Assembly (NCBI RefSeq): GCF_042654365.1
Contig: NZ_JBHSGG010000015.1
Location: forward strand, 1-64,000
Direction of reading: 5' to 3'
Source of the DNA: Coralloluteibacterium thermophilum
Lineage (GTDB): Bacteria; Pseudomonadota; Gammaproteobacteria; Xanthomonadales; Xanthomonadaceae
Length of the DNA: 64,000 nt
Below are positions 1-7,811 of the stretch, piece after piece. How positions within the stretch are numbered: the stretch's first letter is position 1; every line of letters begins with the position of its first letter. The translations under genes were made by a program, and so were the position numbers. Below the pieces are notes generated by a model. That model was not told the origin of the DNA. It saw only the letters and a list, made by a program, of their open reading frames with translations, and made no database searches.

Positions 1-206
1 ACACTCCTCATGGCCTTGATCGGCCTTCTCGTAAGTGTCCGTGAAAACGGGGGTGAACCCTTGCAACGAGGGCAATCCAGAGTCGCTGGCAACCTCCGTG
101 ATCGTACGGTTGCCAGGATCTCGTCCCTAAACCGGAACAGCCCGGCCCATCGGATAGCAGCGTCGATGGGCCGGTAGTACACGGCCGACAATGAAGTCCT
201 TTGCAT
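1..206 (-). CDS. Partial hypothetical protein of the putative island (5' end, runs off left edge)
   Basis: An open frame begins at an ATG (complement of 204-206) and stays open for 68 codons to the left edge, so the 3' end is missing. The N-terminal part contains VYYRPIDAAIRWAGL. From memory this resembles short conserved proteins found near integrases in integrative conjugative elements of Pseudomonas and Xanthomonas; I cannot verify that. Past about residue 40 the similarity I remember weakens, so a frameshift or decay is possible. It lies on the island side of the tRNA-Gly 3' fragment at 930-952, which fits an element-borne gene. No function is assigned. Confidence 0.35.
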   Translation of the reverse strand, partial: MQRTSLSAVYYRPIDAAIRWAGLFRFRDEILATVRSRRLPATLDCPRCKGSPPFSRTLTRRPIKAMRS

Positions 207-929
207 GTCGCTGTCTCCCAGCCGCCGCTACCTCATCGAAGACTCCTCAGTGCCCAGCCATCGGGCGGTGCGTAGAAGATCGCAACTCGACGTGGTTCGA
301 TGTCGAGCCACGCTGCCGGACGGATCGCGATCAACCGCGCCGAAGGGGTTGCACTCAACCCCGCTGGCAGTAGGATGTGAATTGCCTACGACCGAGCCAT
401 TGCCAGGGCTGGCGGGGGCTGGCCGCTATGGTGGATGCTGGCGCTGAGCCCCAGGAGCGACAGGCGGCCAGTCACACCACTGTCATGTACGCGAGGGTCA
501 TGTCGGCGGCGAGCCGTGACAAGACCCGTTACGCATGCGTTGTTCTCTTGCCGGTCTATCAGGTCAGTTACACAGTCCCGTTCGTCTTGAGCGGAGGCTC
601 GGAACTGGGCCAAATTCGGATGAGCAGACTTGCCCAGTCTGCTGATAGACCAAATGGGAATTGTGTTGAGGGCAGACGTGGAACAAGTAACGCTTTACTC
701 TGCAGCCAGTAGCAGAGCTTCTAAGAGGGGCTTCGGCATGAAGCCAGCGACGCTCGGCAGGTGTCGTCGAGCCTGTGTCGAACATAGCTGTCTGTAGCCG
801 TGGCTAGTTCTCGCCGGACGAGTGCGTTGCCCGGTTTTTGGCAGGTGGTTTAAACTAGTCCAGTCGATAGTCCATATCGAGCGCGGGTACTCAAGAGAAT
901 CGTTTTAACTCAACCACTTAGGGGTCAAA
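207..929. other. Gene-poor, lower-GC end of a putative genomic island
   Basis: This 720-base stretch is visibly less GC-rich than the rest of the window. It contains only short, mutually overlapping open frames with no recognisable domain, no convincing ribosome binding sites and poor codon bias. I see no tRNA, insertion-sequence end or intact gene. It ends at the tRNA-Gly 3' fragment. Decayed or non-coding DNA at the end of an integrated element is the simplest reading. Confidence 0.5.
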
Positions 930-952
930 TTCGATTCCCTTCACCCGCTCCA
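930..952 (+). other. Putative attachment site: 3' end of tRNA-Gly
   Basis: These 23 bases match the T-arm 3' half, acceptor 3' strand and encoded CCA of a bacterial tRNA-Gly, probably the UCC isoacceptor: TTCGATTCCC, then TTCACCCGCTCCA. No 5' half of a tRNA lies upstream; bases before 930 do not continue the T-arm stem. A strong terminator follows at 964-988, as expected for the original downstream flank of the tRNA gene. Tyrosine recombinases of genomic islands use exactly this part of tRNA genes and leave such a copy at the distal junction. The intact tRNA and the integrase should therefore lie to the left of the window. Confidence 0.72.
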
Positions 953-963
953 GAATCCGGATC

Positions 964-988
964 ACGGCGGCCTCACGGCCGCCGTTTT
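964..988 (+). terminator. Rho-independent terminator after the tRNA-Gly fragment
   Basis: A perfect 9-bp GC stem (964-972 with 977-985), a 4-base loop and a T run at 985-988. It sits 12 bases after the CCA of the tRNA fragment and was probably the terminator of the ancestral tRNA-Gly gene. Confidence 0.8.
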
Positions 989-1035
989 CATCTGCGCAGT
1001 CCTTCATCTTCCCCGCCAGCTTCCGGACACGACCC

Positions 1036-1482
1036 ATGGGTGAGCGCAGAGTGCTCGGCTGGCGCGAATGGGTGGGGCTTCCCGACTTCGGCATCCCGGC
1101 GGTGCGCGCCAAGATCGACACCGGTGCGCGCTCTTCCGCCCTGCACGTGGACGGCCTGGAGACCTTCCACGTCGACGGTCGCGAGCGCGTCCGGTTCCGG
1201 CTGCGGACCGGCGAGGAGGACGCGCGGCTGGTGGTCGCGGAGGCCGACGTCCTGGACCGCCGCACCGTGACCGACTCCGGCGGTCACCGCACCCTGCGCA
1301 TCTTCGTGCGCACCACCGTCATGCTCGGCGGGCAGGCTTTCCCCGCCGAGATCAACCTGAGCAATCGCCACAACATGAGCTTTCCCATGCTGGTCGGGCG
1401 GACCGCGCTGTCCGGGCTGTTCCTCGTCGATCCCGCACGTTCGTGGACCGTGGCAGGCCCTGCGGAGGAGCGGCCGGCATGA
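1036..1482 (+). CDS. rimB: RimB-like ATP-dependent zinc protease family protein
   Basis: 148 residues of the small retropepsin-like family PF05618, annotated as ATP-dependent zinc protease or RimB. The family signature KIDTGARSSALH is at residues 26-37, with Asp28 in the position of the aspartic-protease DTGA motif. A second conserved block reads SFPMLVGRTAL. The TGA overlaps the ATG of rimK (ATGA), so the two are translationally coupled. In Pseudomonas, RimB and RimK act together on C-terminal glutamation of ribosomal protein S6, and RimB modulates RimK. No RimA homologue is adjacent here. The ATG at 1036 has no strong ribosome binding site, but no better start exists downstream. The function is inferred from family and context. 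Confidence 0.85.
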   Translation: MGERRVLGWREWVGLPDFGIPAVRAKIDTGARSSALHVDGLETFHVDGRERVRFRLRTGEEDARLVVAEADVLDRRTVTDSGGHRTLRIFVRTTVMLGGQAFPAEINLSNRHNMSFPMLVGRTALSGLFLVDPARSWTVAGPAEERPA

Positions 1483-2390
1483 AGCTCGCCATCCTCTCGC
1501 GCAACAGCAAGCTCTACTCGACCCAGAGCCTCGTCGCCGCGGCGCGCCGGCGCGGGCACACCGTGCGCATCCTCGACCCCCTGCGCTGCTACATGCGCAT
1601 CGAGCCGGGGAGTTTCAGCATCCACTACAAGGGCGTGCCCCTGGCGGACGTCGACGCGGTGCTGCCGCGCATCGGCGCCTCGATCACACGCTACGGGACG
1701 GCCGTGCTGCGCCAGTTCGAGCTGATGGGCGTCTACACGCCGAACCCGTCCGACGCGGTGCTGCGTGCCCGCGACAAGCTGCGCTGCCACCAGTTGCTGG
1801 CGGCGCAGGGGATCGACCTGCCGCTGACGGTCTTTGGCGACAACCCCGACGACACCGCCGACCTGCTGCGCCTGCTGGGCGAGCCGCCGCACGTGATCAA
1901 GCTCAACGAGGGCACGCAGGGCGCCGGCGTGATCCTCGCCGAGCGCACCTCCTCGTCCAAGTCCGTGGTGGAGGCGCTGCGCGGCCTGTACGCGAACTTC
2001 ATCGTCCAGGAGTTCATCGCCGAGGCGGAGGGCTCGGACCTCCGCTGCTTCGTCGTCGGAGAGCGGGTGGTCGCGGCCATGCGGCGCAGCGCGCCGATCG
2101 GCGAGTTCCGCTCCAACCTGCACCGCGGCGGGACCGCCGAACAGGTGGCGCTGACGCCGGAGGAGGAGGCCACCGCGGTCCGCGCGGCGGCCATCCTGGG
2201 CCTCAGCGTGGCGGGCGTGGACATGCTGCGCTCACGACGCGGCCCCCTGGTGCTGGAGGTGAACGCTTCGCCGGGGCTGGAGGGTATCGAGAGCGCCACC
2301 GCGGTGGACGTGGCCGGCGCCATCATCGAGCACATCGTCGCCGCCTGCCCGCCGAGACCGAGACGGAGCAAGCGGAAAACGAATTCTTAA
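1479..2390 (+). CDS. rimK: RimK, ribosomal protein S6 glutamate ligase
   Basis: 303 residues, matching the usual RimK length of about 300. It is an ATP-grasp enzyme that adds glutamate residues to the C-terminus of ribosomal protein S6. Visible family features are the N-terminal MKLAILSRN, the YTPNPSDAVLRARDK block, the ATP-binding KLNEGTQGAGVILAE and the metal-binding EVNASPGLEGIE near residue 265. The start is set by the ATG overlapping the rimB stop. A short basic tail (RPRRSKRKTNS) ends the protein. No terminator directly follows; a hairpin is seen at 2508-2538. Confidence 0.93.
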   Translation: MKLAILSRNSKLYSTQSLVAAARRRGHTVRILDPLRCYMRIEPGSFSIHYKGVPLADVDAVLPRIGASITRYGTAVLRQFELMGVYTPNPSDAVLRARDKLRCHQLLAAQGIDLPLTVFGDNPDDTADLLRLLGEPPHVIKLNEGTQGAGVILAERTSSSKSVVEALRGLYANFIVQEFIAEAEGSDLRCFVVGERVVAAMRRSAPIGEFRSNLHRGGTAEQVALTPEEEATAVRAAAILGLSVAGVDMLRSRRGPLVLEVNASPGLEGIESATAVDVAGAIIEHIVAACPPRPRRSKRKTNS

Positions 2391-2507
2391 CGGCCTTCAC
2401 AGCCCGATTTAACTTCGATTTAATCGACGCGGGCCTAGGCTTCCGTGGACCGCATCCCTGCAACTCCACGTCGGAATCGCAGATTACGGTAATCGGGGCA
2501 GTACTTC

Positions 2508-2538
2508 GGCCCGGGGCTTGCCGGCTCCGGGCCTTTTT
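2508..2538 (+). terminator. Rho-independent terminator downstream of rimK
   Basis: A 7-bp stem GGCCCGG/CCGGGCC (2508-2514 with 2527-2533) with a 12-base loop that can itself pair, followed by five T. It most likely ends the rimBK transcript. Confidence 0.75.
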
Positions 2539-2614
2539 GTGGTCGCCCCGGCCGGGCATGCTTCGCACCGGGCGTGCGGGAGCGGCGGCCCTGGGCTCTG
2601 AGAGGGGCCACGAC

Positions 2615-3115
2615 ATGAGGAGCGGTGCCATGGTGCGATTCTCCGCGTTTCTCCTGGCGATCCTGCTGGCGCCCGCGCACGCCGAGCCGATGCGCGCACG
2701 CACCGCGGAGGACTTGGTCGCCACCCGGCAGCAGATCGAGCGTGACCTCGCGAGCGACGCGCGCTATGCCGGACTGGCGCCGGACCAGCGCCGCCTGGTC
2801 GAGCGCGCGCTGGACGAGATGCAGGCGCTGCTCGAGGCGCGCGGCTCCATTGATGCCCTTCAGGACGCCGAGAAGGTCGCCTTCTTCAATGCCCAGGAAC
2901 GTGCGAACACCACGCTGGCGAACGCCGCTGCGGACAGCCGCATGGTCTGCCGCCGGGAGCGCCGGCTCGGCTCGTGGCTGCCGACGAACGAGTGCCACAC
3001 GCTCGCGGAGCGCCGGCGGGCCGCGGAGCAGGCGAGGGACGACCACGGGCGGCTCGTCCGGCACGGGCACGATGTGGAGAGCATCGGCGCGGCGGGCGGT
3101 CCGGGAGGCCGTTGA
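2615..3115 (+). CDS. Hypothetical secreted or periplasmic protein
   Basis: 166 residues with an N-terminal signal peptide (hydrophobic FSAFLLAILLAPAHA, likely cleaved after AHA). The mature part is rich in Arg, Ala and Glu and predicted helical. It contains the pair RMVCRRERRLGSWLPTNEC, whose two cysteines could form a disulfide. I recognise no domain. The ATG at 2615 is preceded by AGAGGGG at good spacing; a second in-frame ATG at 2630 would shorten it by five residues. It lies between the rimK terminator and the response regulator and could be read with the two-component pair, though 88 bases separate them. Confidence 0.65.
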   Translation: MRSGAMVRFSAFLLAILLAPAHAEPMRARTAEDLVATRQQIERDLASDARYAGLAPDQRRLVERALDEMQALLEARGSIDALQDAEKVAFFNAQERANTTLANAAADSRMVCRRERRLGSWLPTNECHTLAERRRAAEQARDDHGRLVRHGHDVESIGAAGGPGGR

Positions 3116-3203
3116 GCATGTACGGCCGCCACCCTCGGCTCGCTAACCCGCTGCTCATCCTCGGCGGGCCATAGTTCCTCGATCCTCGGCAGAACACGAC
3201 CTG

Positions 3204-3884
3204 ATGCGCATCCTCGTCATCGAAGACAACTCCGACATCGCCGCGAACCTGGGCGACTACCTGGAAGACCGCGGGCATACGGTGGACTTCGCCGCCGACG
3301 GCGTGACCGGCCTGCACCTGGCCGTGGTCAACGACTTCGACGCGATCGTGCTCGACCTCAACCTGCCGGGCATGGACGGCATCGAGGTCTGCCGCAAGCT
3401 CCGGCTGGAGGCGCGGAAGCAGACTCCGGTGCTGATGCTCACCGCGCGCGACACGCTCGACAACAAGCTGCACGGCTTCGATGCCGGGGCCGACGACTAC
3501 CTGGTGAAGCCGTTCGCGCTGCAGGAGGTCGAGGTCCGGCTCAACGTGCTGGCCCGTCGCGGCAAGGCGGCGCAGCCGCGCGTGCTGAACGTCGACGACC
3601 TCGAGTACAACCTCGACACGCTCGAGGTGCGTCGCCAGGGGAAGCTGCTCCAGCTCAACCCGACGGCGCTCAAGATCCTGCAGGCGCTGATGGAGGCCTC
3701 GCCTTCGGTGGTGACGCGCCAGGAGCTCGAGACCCGGGTCTGGGGCGAGGAGCTTCCCGATTCCGACTCCCTGCGCGTCCACATCCACGGCCTGCGCGCC
3801 GCCGTGGACAAGCCTTTCGGCAAGCCGTTGATCCAGACGCGCCACGGCATCGGCTATCGCATCGCGGACCCGGATGGCGCGTAG
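3204..3884 (+). CDS. OmpR-family response regulator
   Basis: 226 residues: an N-terminal receiver domain and a C-terminal winged-helix DNA-binding domain (about 130-222). Receiver residues are visible: acidic pair ED at 7-8, phospho-acceptor Asp51 in VLDLNLPGMDG, Thr80 and Lys102 in LVKPF. The winged helix carries LNPTALKILQALM and the turn RTRHGIGYRI. It overlaps the start of the kinase gene by 11 bases, so the two form an operon. The pair resembles ColRS/VgrRS-type systems of xanthomonads that sense metals or envelope state. That comparison is from memory, and I give no symbol. Confidence 0.9.
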   Translation: MRILVIEDNSDIAANLGDYLEDRGHTVDFAADGVTGLHLAVVNDFDAIVLDLNLPGMDGIEVCRKLRLEARKQTPVLMLTARDTLDNKLHGFDAGADDYLVKPFALQEVEVRLNVLARRGKAAQPRVLNVDDLEYNLDTLEVRRQGKLLQLNPTALKILQALMEASPSVVTRQELETRVWGEELPDSDSLRVHIHGLRAAVDKPFGKPLIQTRHGIGYRIADPDGA

Positions 3885-5175
3885 CACCAGCGTGGCCCCG
3901 CGCCGCTACCGGCGGCGCCTGCGCAGCCGAATCATCCTGTCCTTCCTGCTGCTCGGCTTCGGGCTGACGGCGATCTTCGCCGTCTCGACGATGGTGCTGC
4001 GCGCTCGGATCGAGACGCAGCTGGTGGAGGAGTGGCTCGAAGACGAAACCCGGAACTTCCTCGACTTCAAGCGCGAGCATCCCGAGCCGGAGGCGCTGTA
4101 TTCGCCGGAGCTGATCGAGCTCTACATCTTCCGGAGAGACTCCCCGAACATCAATCCGGCGTGGCGGGGGCTGCAGGACGGCGTCTACGACACCGCGGAC
4201 TCGCCCGACGAGGGGCGTGAAGGGCGCTACAAGCTGAGCGTGCTCCACGATGGGGAGTGGGTCGCGTTCATCAAGTACAACTACGCGCGCCAGGCCCTCG
4301 ATCAGCAACAGCTCCTCGTCATGCTGGGGGCGTCGGTCGTCCTGCTGACCCTCCTGGCCTGGCTGATCGGCCTGTGGTCGGCCGGGCGCGTCATGAGCCC
4401 GGTGGCGGATCTCGCGCGGCGGGTGCTGGCCTTCGGCGGTCGCGAGCAGCCCGAGAAGCTGAGTCCGCACTTCGCCGAGGACGAGGTCGGCCAGCTGGCC
4501 GCCGCGCTCGACGACTACGCCGAGCGCCTGACCGAGCGCGTGACACGCGACCGCGAGTTCAACGCCGACGTCAGCCACGAGCTGCGCACGCCGCTGGCGG
4601 TGATCCGCGGCGCGATCGAACTGCTGCTCGCCAGCCCCGACCTGCCGGACAAGATGCGCCAGCGCCTGGAGCGCATCGAGCGCGCCGAGCAGCAGTGCAC
4701 CCACCTGATCGCGGCCCTGCTGATGCTGTCGCGCGGCGAGCGCGGCACCGGGGCGACCGACGCGCGCGCGGTGGCCGAGCAGCTCGCGGAGAGCAACCGC
4801 GCGCAGCTCGGGCGCAAGCCGGTGAGCATCACCGTGGAGGGCCAGACCGAGCACGCCGTGGACGCGCCGGAGGCGGTGGTGCAGGTCGCGCTTGGCAATC
4901 TCATCGGCAACGCCTGCAAGTACACCGCCGAGGGCAGCGTCGTGGTGCGCCTGGAGGGCGACTGCGTGCACGTGGAGGACACCGGGCCGGGCCTGTCCGA
5001 GGAGGACGCCGCGCATCTCTTCGATCGCGGGTATCGCGGCAGCGCATCCGGCGGCACCAAGGGCGGCGGCATCGGCCTGTCGATCGTCACCCGCCTGTGC
5101 GAGCTCTACGGCTGGACCGTGTCGATCGCCCCGCGCCCCGAGCGCGGCGCGGTCGCGACCCTGTGCTTCCGCTAG
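3874..5175 (+). CDS. Sensor histidine kinase partner of the OmpR-type regulator
   Basis: 433 residues. TM1 is at about 20-42, a periplasmic sensor segment of about 105 residues follows, TM2 is at about 147-169, then HAMP, dimerisation/phospho-acceptor and ATPase domains. The phospho-acceptor is His235 in the H box ADVSHELRTP. The N box reads NLIGNACKYT, the G1 box EDTGPGLSEED and the G2 box GGGIGLSIV. The periplasmic segment is acidic (EEWLEDE, REHPEPEAL), which could suit metal-cation sensing as proposed for VgrS; this is inference. It starts inside the response regulator gene. The gene ends 74 bases before the convergent ilvE. Confidence 0.9.
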   Translation: MARSTSVAPRRYRRRLRSRIILSFLLLGFGLTAIFAVSTMVLRARIETQLVEEWLEDETRNFLDFKREHPEPEALYSPELIELYIFRRDSPNINPAWRGLQDGVYDTADSPDEGREGRYKLSVLHDGEWVAFIKYNYARQALDQQQLLVMLGASVVLLTLLAWLIGLWSAGRVMSPVADLARRVLAFGGREQPEKLSPHFAEDEVGQLAAALDDYAERLTERVTRDREFNADVSHELRTPLAVIRGAIELLLASPDLPDKMRQRLERIERAEQQCTHLIAALLMLSRGERGTGATDARAVAEQLAESNRAQLGRKPVSITVEGQTEHAVDAPEAVVQVALGNLIGNACKYTAEGSVVVRLEGDCVHVEDTGPGLSEEDAAHLFDRGYRGSASGGTKGGGIGLSIVTRLCELYGWTVSIAPRPERGAVATLCFR

Positions 5176-5248
5176 TTCCGGGGAGCGGGCCGGCAAGAGC
5201 GAGACGCGGCGGGCACCTCGCCACGCCTCGTTTCTTGCGCCCGCTCCC

Positions 5249-6172
5249 TCATTCCTGCTCCAGCGGTTCCAGCCAGCCCCACTTGTCCTTGGTCTCGCCG
5301 CGGAACAGCCCGAAGAACAGCTCCTGGATGCGGCGCGTCACCGGCCCGCGTTCGCCGTTGCCGATGGGCTTGCCGTCGACGGAGCGGATCGGCGTGATCT
5401 CGGCCGCCGTGCCGCACATGAAGAGCTCGTCGCAGAGGTAAAGGTACTCGCGCGGGAGGTCGCGCTCGACCACGGTCAGCCCGGCCTCCTGCGCCAGCAC
5501 GCGCACCGTGTGCCGGGTGATGCCGTTGAGCAGGGCGGCGCTGGCCGGGGGCGTGTGCAGTTCGTCGCCGAAGACCAGGAACAGGTTCTCGCCCGCGCCC
5601 TCGCTGAGCAGGCCGGTGGACGCCAGCGCGATGCCCTCGCCGAAGCCGAGCCGGCGGGCCTCGCGCGCGACCAGTTGGCCCGACAGGTAGTTGCCGCCCG
5701 CCTTCGCGCCGGCGGGCACGGTGTTCGGCGCGAAGCGCTGCCAGCTCGAAACGCAGGCATCGATCCCCGATTCCAGCGCCGCCGCACCGAGGTAGGGGCC
5801 CCAGTGCCAGGCCGCCACGGCCACCTCGACCGGCGTGTCCGCGGACAGGCCGAAGCCGCCCAGGCCGCGGTAGGCCACCGGCCGGATGTAGGCCGAGCGC
5901 AGGCCGTTCGCGCGCAGCACCTCGCGGGTCGCCGCCCCGAGCTCCTCGGCGGTGTAGGGCACGGGCATGTCGTGGATGTGCGCCGACTGCAGCAGGCGCC
6001 GGTTGTGGTCGGCCATGCGGAAGACGACCGGCCCGCGGGGCGTGTCGTAGCAGCGCACGCCCTCGAACACCGACGAGCCGTAGTGCAGCCCGTGCGCCAT
6101 GACGTGCACGGTCGCCTCCGCCCAGGGCTTGATGCGGCCGTTGTGCCAGATGTGGTCGGGATAGGTCTGCAT
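5249..6172 (-). CDS. ilvE: Branched-chain amino acid aminotransferase
   Basis: 307 residues, a fold-type IV PLP enzyme that interconverts Leu, Ile and Val with their 2-oxo acids using 2-oxoglutarate. Family features: MAHGLHYGSSVFEGVRCY at 25-42, the PLP lysine Lys157 in PAGAKAGGNYL, the phosphate-binding STGLLSEGAGENLF, and a CGTAAEITPI segment near the C-terminus. The length matches IlvE. The conserved EGVRCY and GTAAEITP blocks favour IlvE over D-amino acid transaminase or aminodeoxychorismate lyase. It is the first of three same-strand genes (ilvE, DUF4124 protein, metF) but the spacings of about 40-75 bases do not prove an operon. Confidence 0.93.
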   Translation of the reverse strand: MQTYPDHIWHNGRIKPWAEATVHVMAHGLHYGSSVFEGVRCYDTPRGPVVFRMADHNRRLLQSAHIHDMPVPYTAEELGAATREVLRANGLRSAYIRPVAYRGLGGFGLSADTPVEVAVAAWHWGPYLGAAALESGIDACVSSWQRFAPNTVPAGAKAGGNYLSGQLVAREARRLGFGEGIALASTGLLSEGAGENLFLVFGDELHTPPASAALLNGITRHTVRVLAQEAGLTVVERDLPREYLYLCDELFMCGTAAEITPIRSVDGKPIGNGERGPVTRRIQELFFGLFRGETKDKWGWLEPLEQE

Positions 6173-6247
6173 GGCGCGTCGAAGCTGCGGGAGGGAGCGC
6201 GCGAGTCTAGCCGCTGGGCGGCGGCCGACGCAGCCGGCGTGCCGGCG

Positions 6248-6802
6248 CTAGAAGCGGACCCACCAGCAGCCGGCGCGCTGCACCAGCCGGAAGCGCTGAA
6301 CCGGGTCGCGGAACAGCGGCGTGGGGACCCGGTCGATGCGGATGCCGGCGGGCGGCGTCGCGGCATCGCCCTGACGGGGGTCGAGCGGCAGGCCGGCGGC
6401 GTCCTCGAGGCCGACGCTGCCGATCGTGTCGCGCGCCAGGATCGACAGGCGGTGCATCAGGCGCTCGGCGTCGCGCTGGCCGGTGCCGGTCCAGTCGTAG
6501 AGGCCGGCGACCCGATTGACGTCGCCGGAGTCCAGCGCGGCGCGCAACTGGGCGGCGAGCTGGTTGGGCCGTCGCGCGCATCCGGGCGGAGCAGATCTCC
6601 CGTCCGGACGCGTGCGCGCCGTGCCTGCATCGGCCGCGGTCGCGGGTGCGCGCAGTTCCACCGCGCCGAGCGCGCTGCAGCTGCGGTCGCTGTAGATGGT
6701 CACGCCGTCCGGTCCGGCGCAGCGGTGGATGGCCTGCGCATCCGCGTCGCCGCAGAGGAGGGCGGCGAACCCCAGCAGCACGGGCGGAGCGGGAAGGCGC
6801 AT
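6248..6802 (-). CDS. DUF4124-domain secreted protein
   Basis: 184 residues with a signal peptide (LPAPPVLLGFAALLCGDADA). The N-terminal mature part has the DUF4124 pattern IHRCAGPDGVTIYSDRSC, a short cysteine-bearing strand motif common in xanthomonad and pseudomonad envelope proteins. A linker rich in Ala, Thr and Arg leads to a C-terminal domain with ALDSGDVNRVAGLYDWTG and a closing GCWWVRF. That region resembles stand-alone proteins counting or sensing damage, but I cannot name a function. It lies between ilvE and metF on the same strand. Confidence 0.75.
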   Translation of the reverse strand: MRLPAPPVLLGFAALLCGDADAQAIHRCAGPDGVTIYSDRSCSALGAVELRAPATAADAGTARTRPDGRSAPPGCARRPNQLAAQLRAALDSGDVNRVAGLYDWTGTGQRDAERLMHRLSILARDTIGSVGLEDAAGLPLDPRQGDAATPPAGIRIDRVPTPLFRDPVQRFRLVQRAGCWWVRF

Positions 6803-6844
6803 GGCGGCGGTCGGGTCCTGGCGGCGGCCCGGCCCGCACGCCGG

Positions 6845-7669
6845 CTAGAGGAGCCGGGCGAGGACCGCGCCGGTGGGGCGGGCGAGGTTGAGCGTATAGA
6901 AGTGGAGACCGGGCGCGCCGCCCTCGATCAGGCGGCGGCACAGTGTAGCCACCAGGTCGGCGGCGAACTCGCGCACCGCGCCGGCATCGTCGCCCAGCGC
7001 CTGCATGCGCTTGAGCACCCAGCGCGGGATCTCCGCGCCGCACATCTCGGAGAAGCCGCGGAGCTGCGCGAAGTTGGCGATGGGCATCACGCCGGGAACG
7101 ATGGGGACCTCCACGCCCAGCCGTCGCGCGTCCTCCACGAAGCGGAAGTAGGCGTCCGCGTTGTAGAAGTACTGGGTGATGGCGCCGTCGGCCCCCGCCT
7201 CCACCTTGGCCTTGAAGTGGCGCAGGTCCGCCAGTGCGTCGCTGGCCTGCGGATGCGTCTCCGGGTAGCCCGCGACCTCGATGTGGAAATCGCCGTCGAA
7301 CTCGCTGCGGATGAAGGCCACCAGGTCCGCGGCGTAGCGGAAGTCGCCGGTGCGCGCCATGCCCGACGGCAGGTCGCCGCGCAGGGCGACGACGCGACGG
7401 CAGCCCATGTCGCGGTACTGCTCGAGCAGTGCGCGGATCTCGCTCCGGGTGCCGCCGACGCAGGAGAGGTGCGGCACCGCGTCGAAGCCATGCCGCTCGC
7501 GCAGTACCCGCACGGTCTCCGGCGTGTAGCTCAGCGTCGAGCCGCCGGCGCCGAAGGTCACGCTGGCGTACTCCGGGCCGTGCGCGGCGAGCCTGCCGGC
7601 CGCGCGGTCCAGCTGGGCGCGCTGCTCGTCGGTCTTGGGCGGATAGAACTCGAAGCTGATCGGGGTCAT
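6845..7669 (-). CDS. metF: 5,10-methylenetetrahydrofolate reductase
   Basis: 274 residues, a TIM-barrel flavoenzyme that reduces 5,10-methylene-THF to 5-methyl-THF for methionine synthesis. Signatures: SFEFYPPKT at the N-terminus with the catalytic Glu, VTFGAGGS, ALRGDLP, the FAD-binding GADGAITQYFYN, and PGVMPI followed by CGAEIPRW. The start ATG is at 7669, chosen because SFEFYPPK begins five residues later as in other MetF proteins. Longer upstream in-frame extensions have no similarity. A palindrome-like element at 7701-7718 lies in the likely promoter region. ahcY and metK are also in this window, but not adjacent. Confidence 0.94.
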   Translation of the reverse strand: MTPISFEFYPPKTDEQRAQLDRAAGRLAAHGPEYASVTFGAGGSTLSYTPETVRVLRERHGFDAVPHLSCVGGTRSEIRALLEQYRDMGCRRVVALRGDLPSGMARTGDFRYAADLVAFIRSEFDGDFHIEVAGYPETHPQASDALADLRHFKAKVEAGADGAITQYFYNADAYFRFVEDARRLGVEVPIVPGVMPIANFAQLRGFSEMCGAEIPRWVLKRMQALGDDAGAVREFAADLVATLCRRLIEGGAPGLHFYTLNLARPTGAVLARLL

Positions 7670-7700
7670 CGCGGCACCACGGGCGAGGGTGTCGGAATGG

Positions 7701-7718
7701 TATCTCTTTATCGCGATG
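7701..7718 (-). promoter_or_regulatory. Possible operator upstream of metF
   Basis: The 18 bases TATCTCTTTATCGCGATG form an imperfect inverted repeat (ATC.C....G.GAT) and include the palindrome ATCGCGAT, about 32 bases before the metF start in an otherwise GC-rich region. SAM-cycle genes of proteobacteria are often controlled by ArsR-type SahR or LysR-type MetR repressors binding such AT-richer palindromes. The assignment is inference; I see no second copy upstream of metK or ahcY. Confidence 0.3.
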
Positions 7719-7811
7719 AAAGGTCGTGATTGCGGCCCGCCCTGGCCGCAGCCGTCTCCTTGAAGCCGAGTGTGGTACATGCACGCCATCGACATCGGGA
7801 GGGCAACCGAC

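Noticed and set aside
1..126. An AraC-type helix-turn-helix-like reading (ITEVASDSGLPSLQGF) on the minus strand
   Set aside because: A TAG precedes it at 127-129 with no start, and the overlapping frame starting at 206 has a real ATG and a better protein-like N-terminus.
921..952. A complete tRNA-Gly gene
   Set aside because: Only the T-arm 3' half and acceptor 3' strand are present; no D-arm, anticodon arm or 5' acceptor strand upstream.
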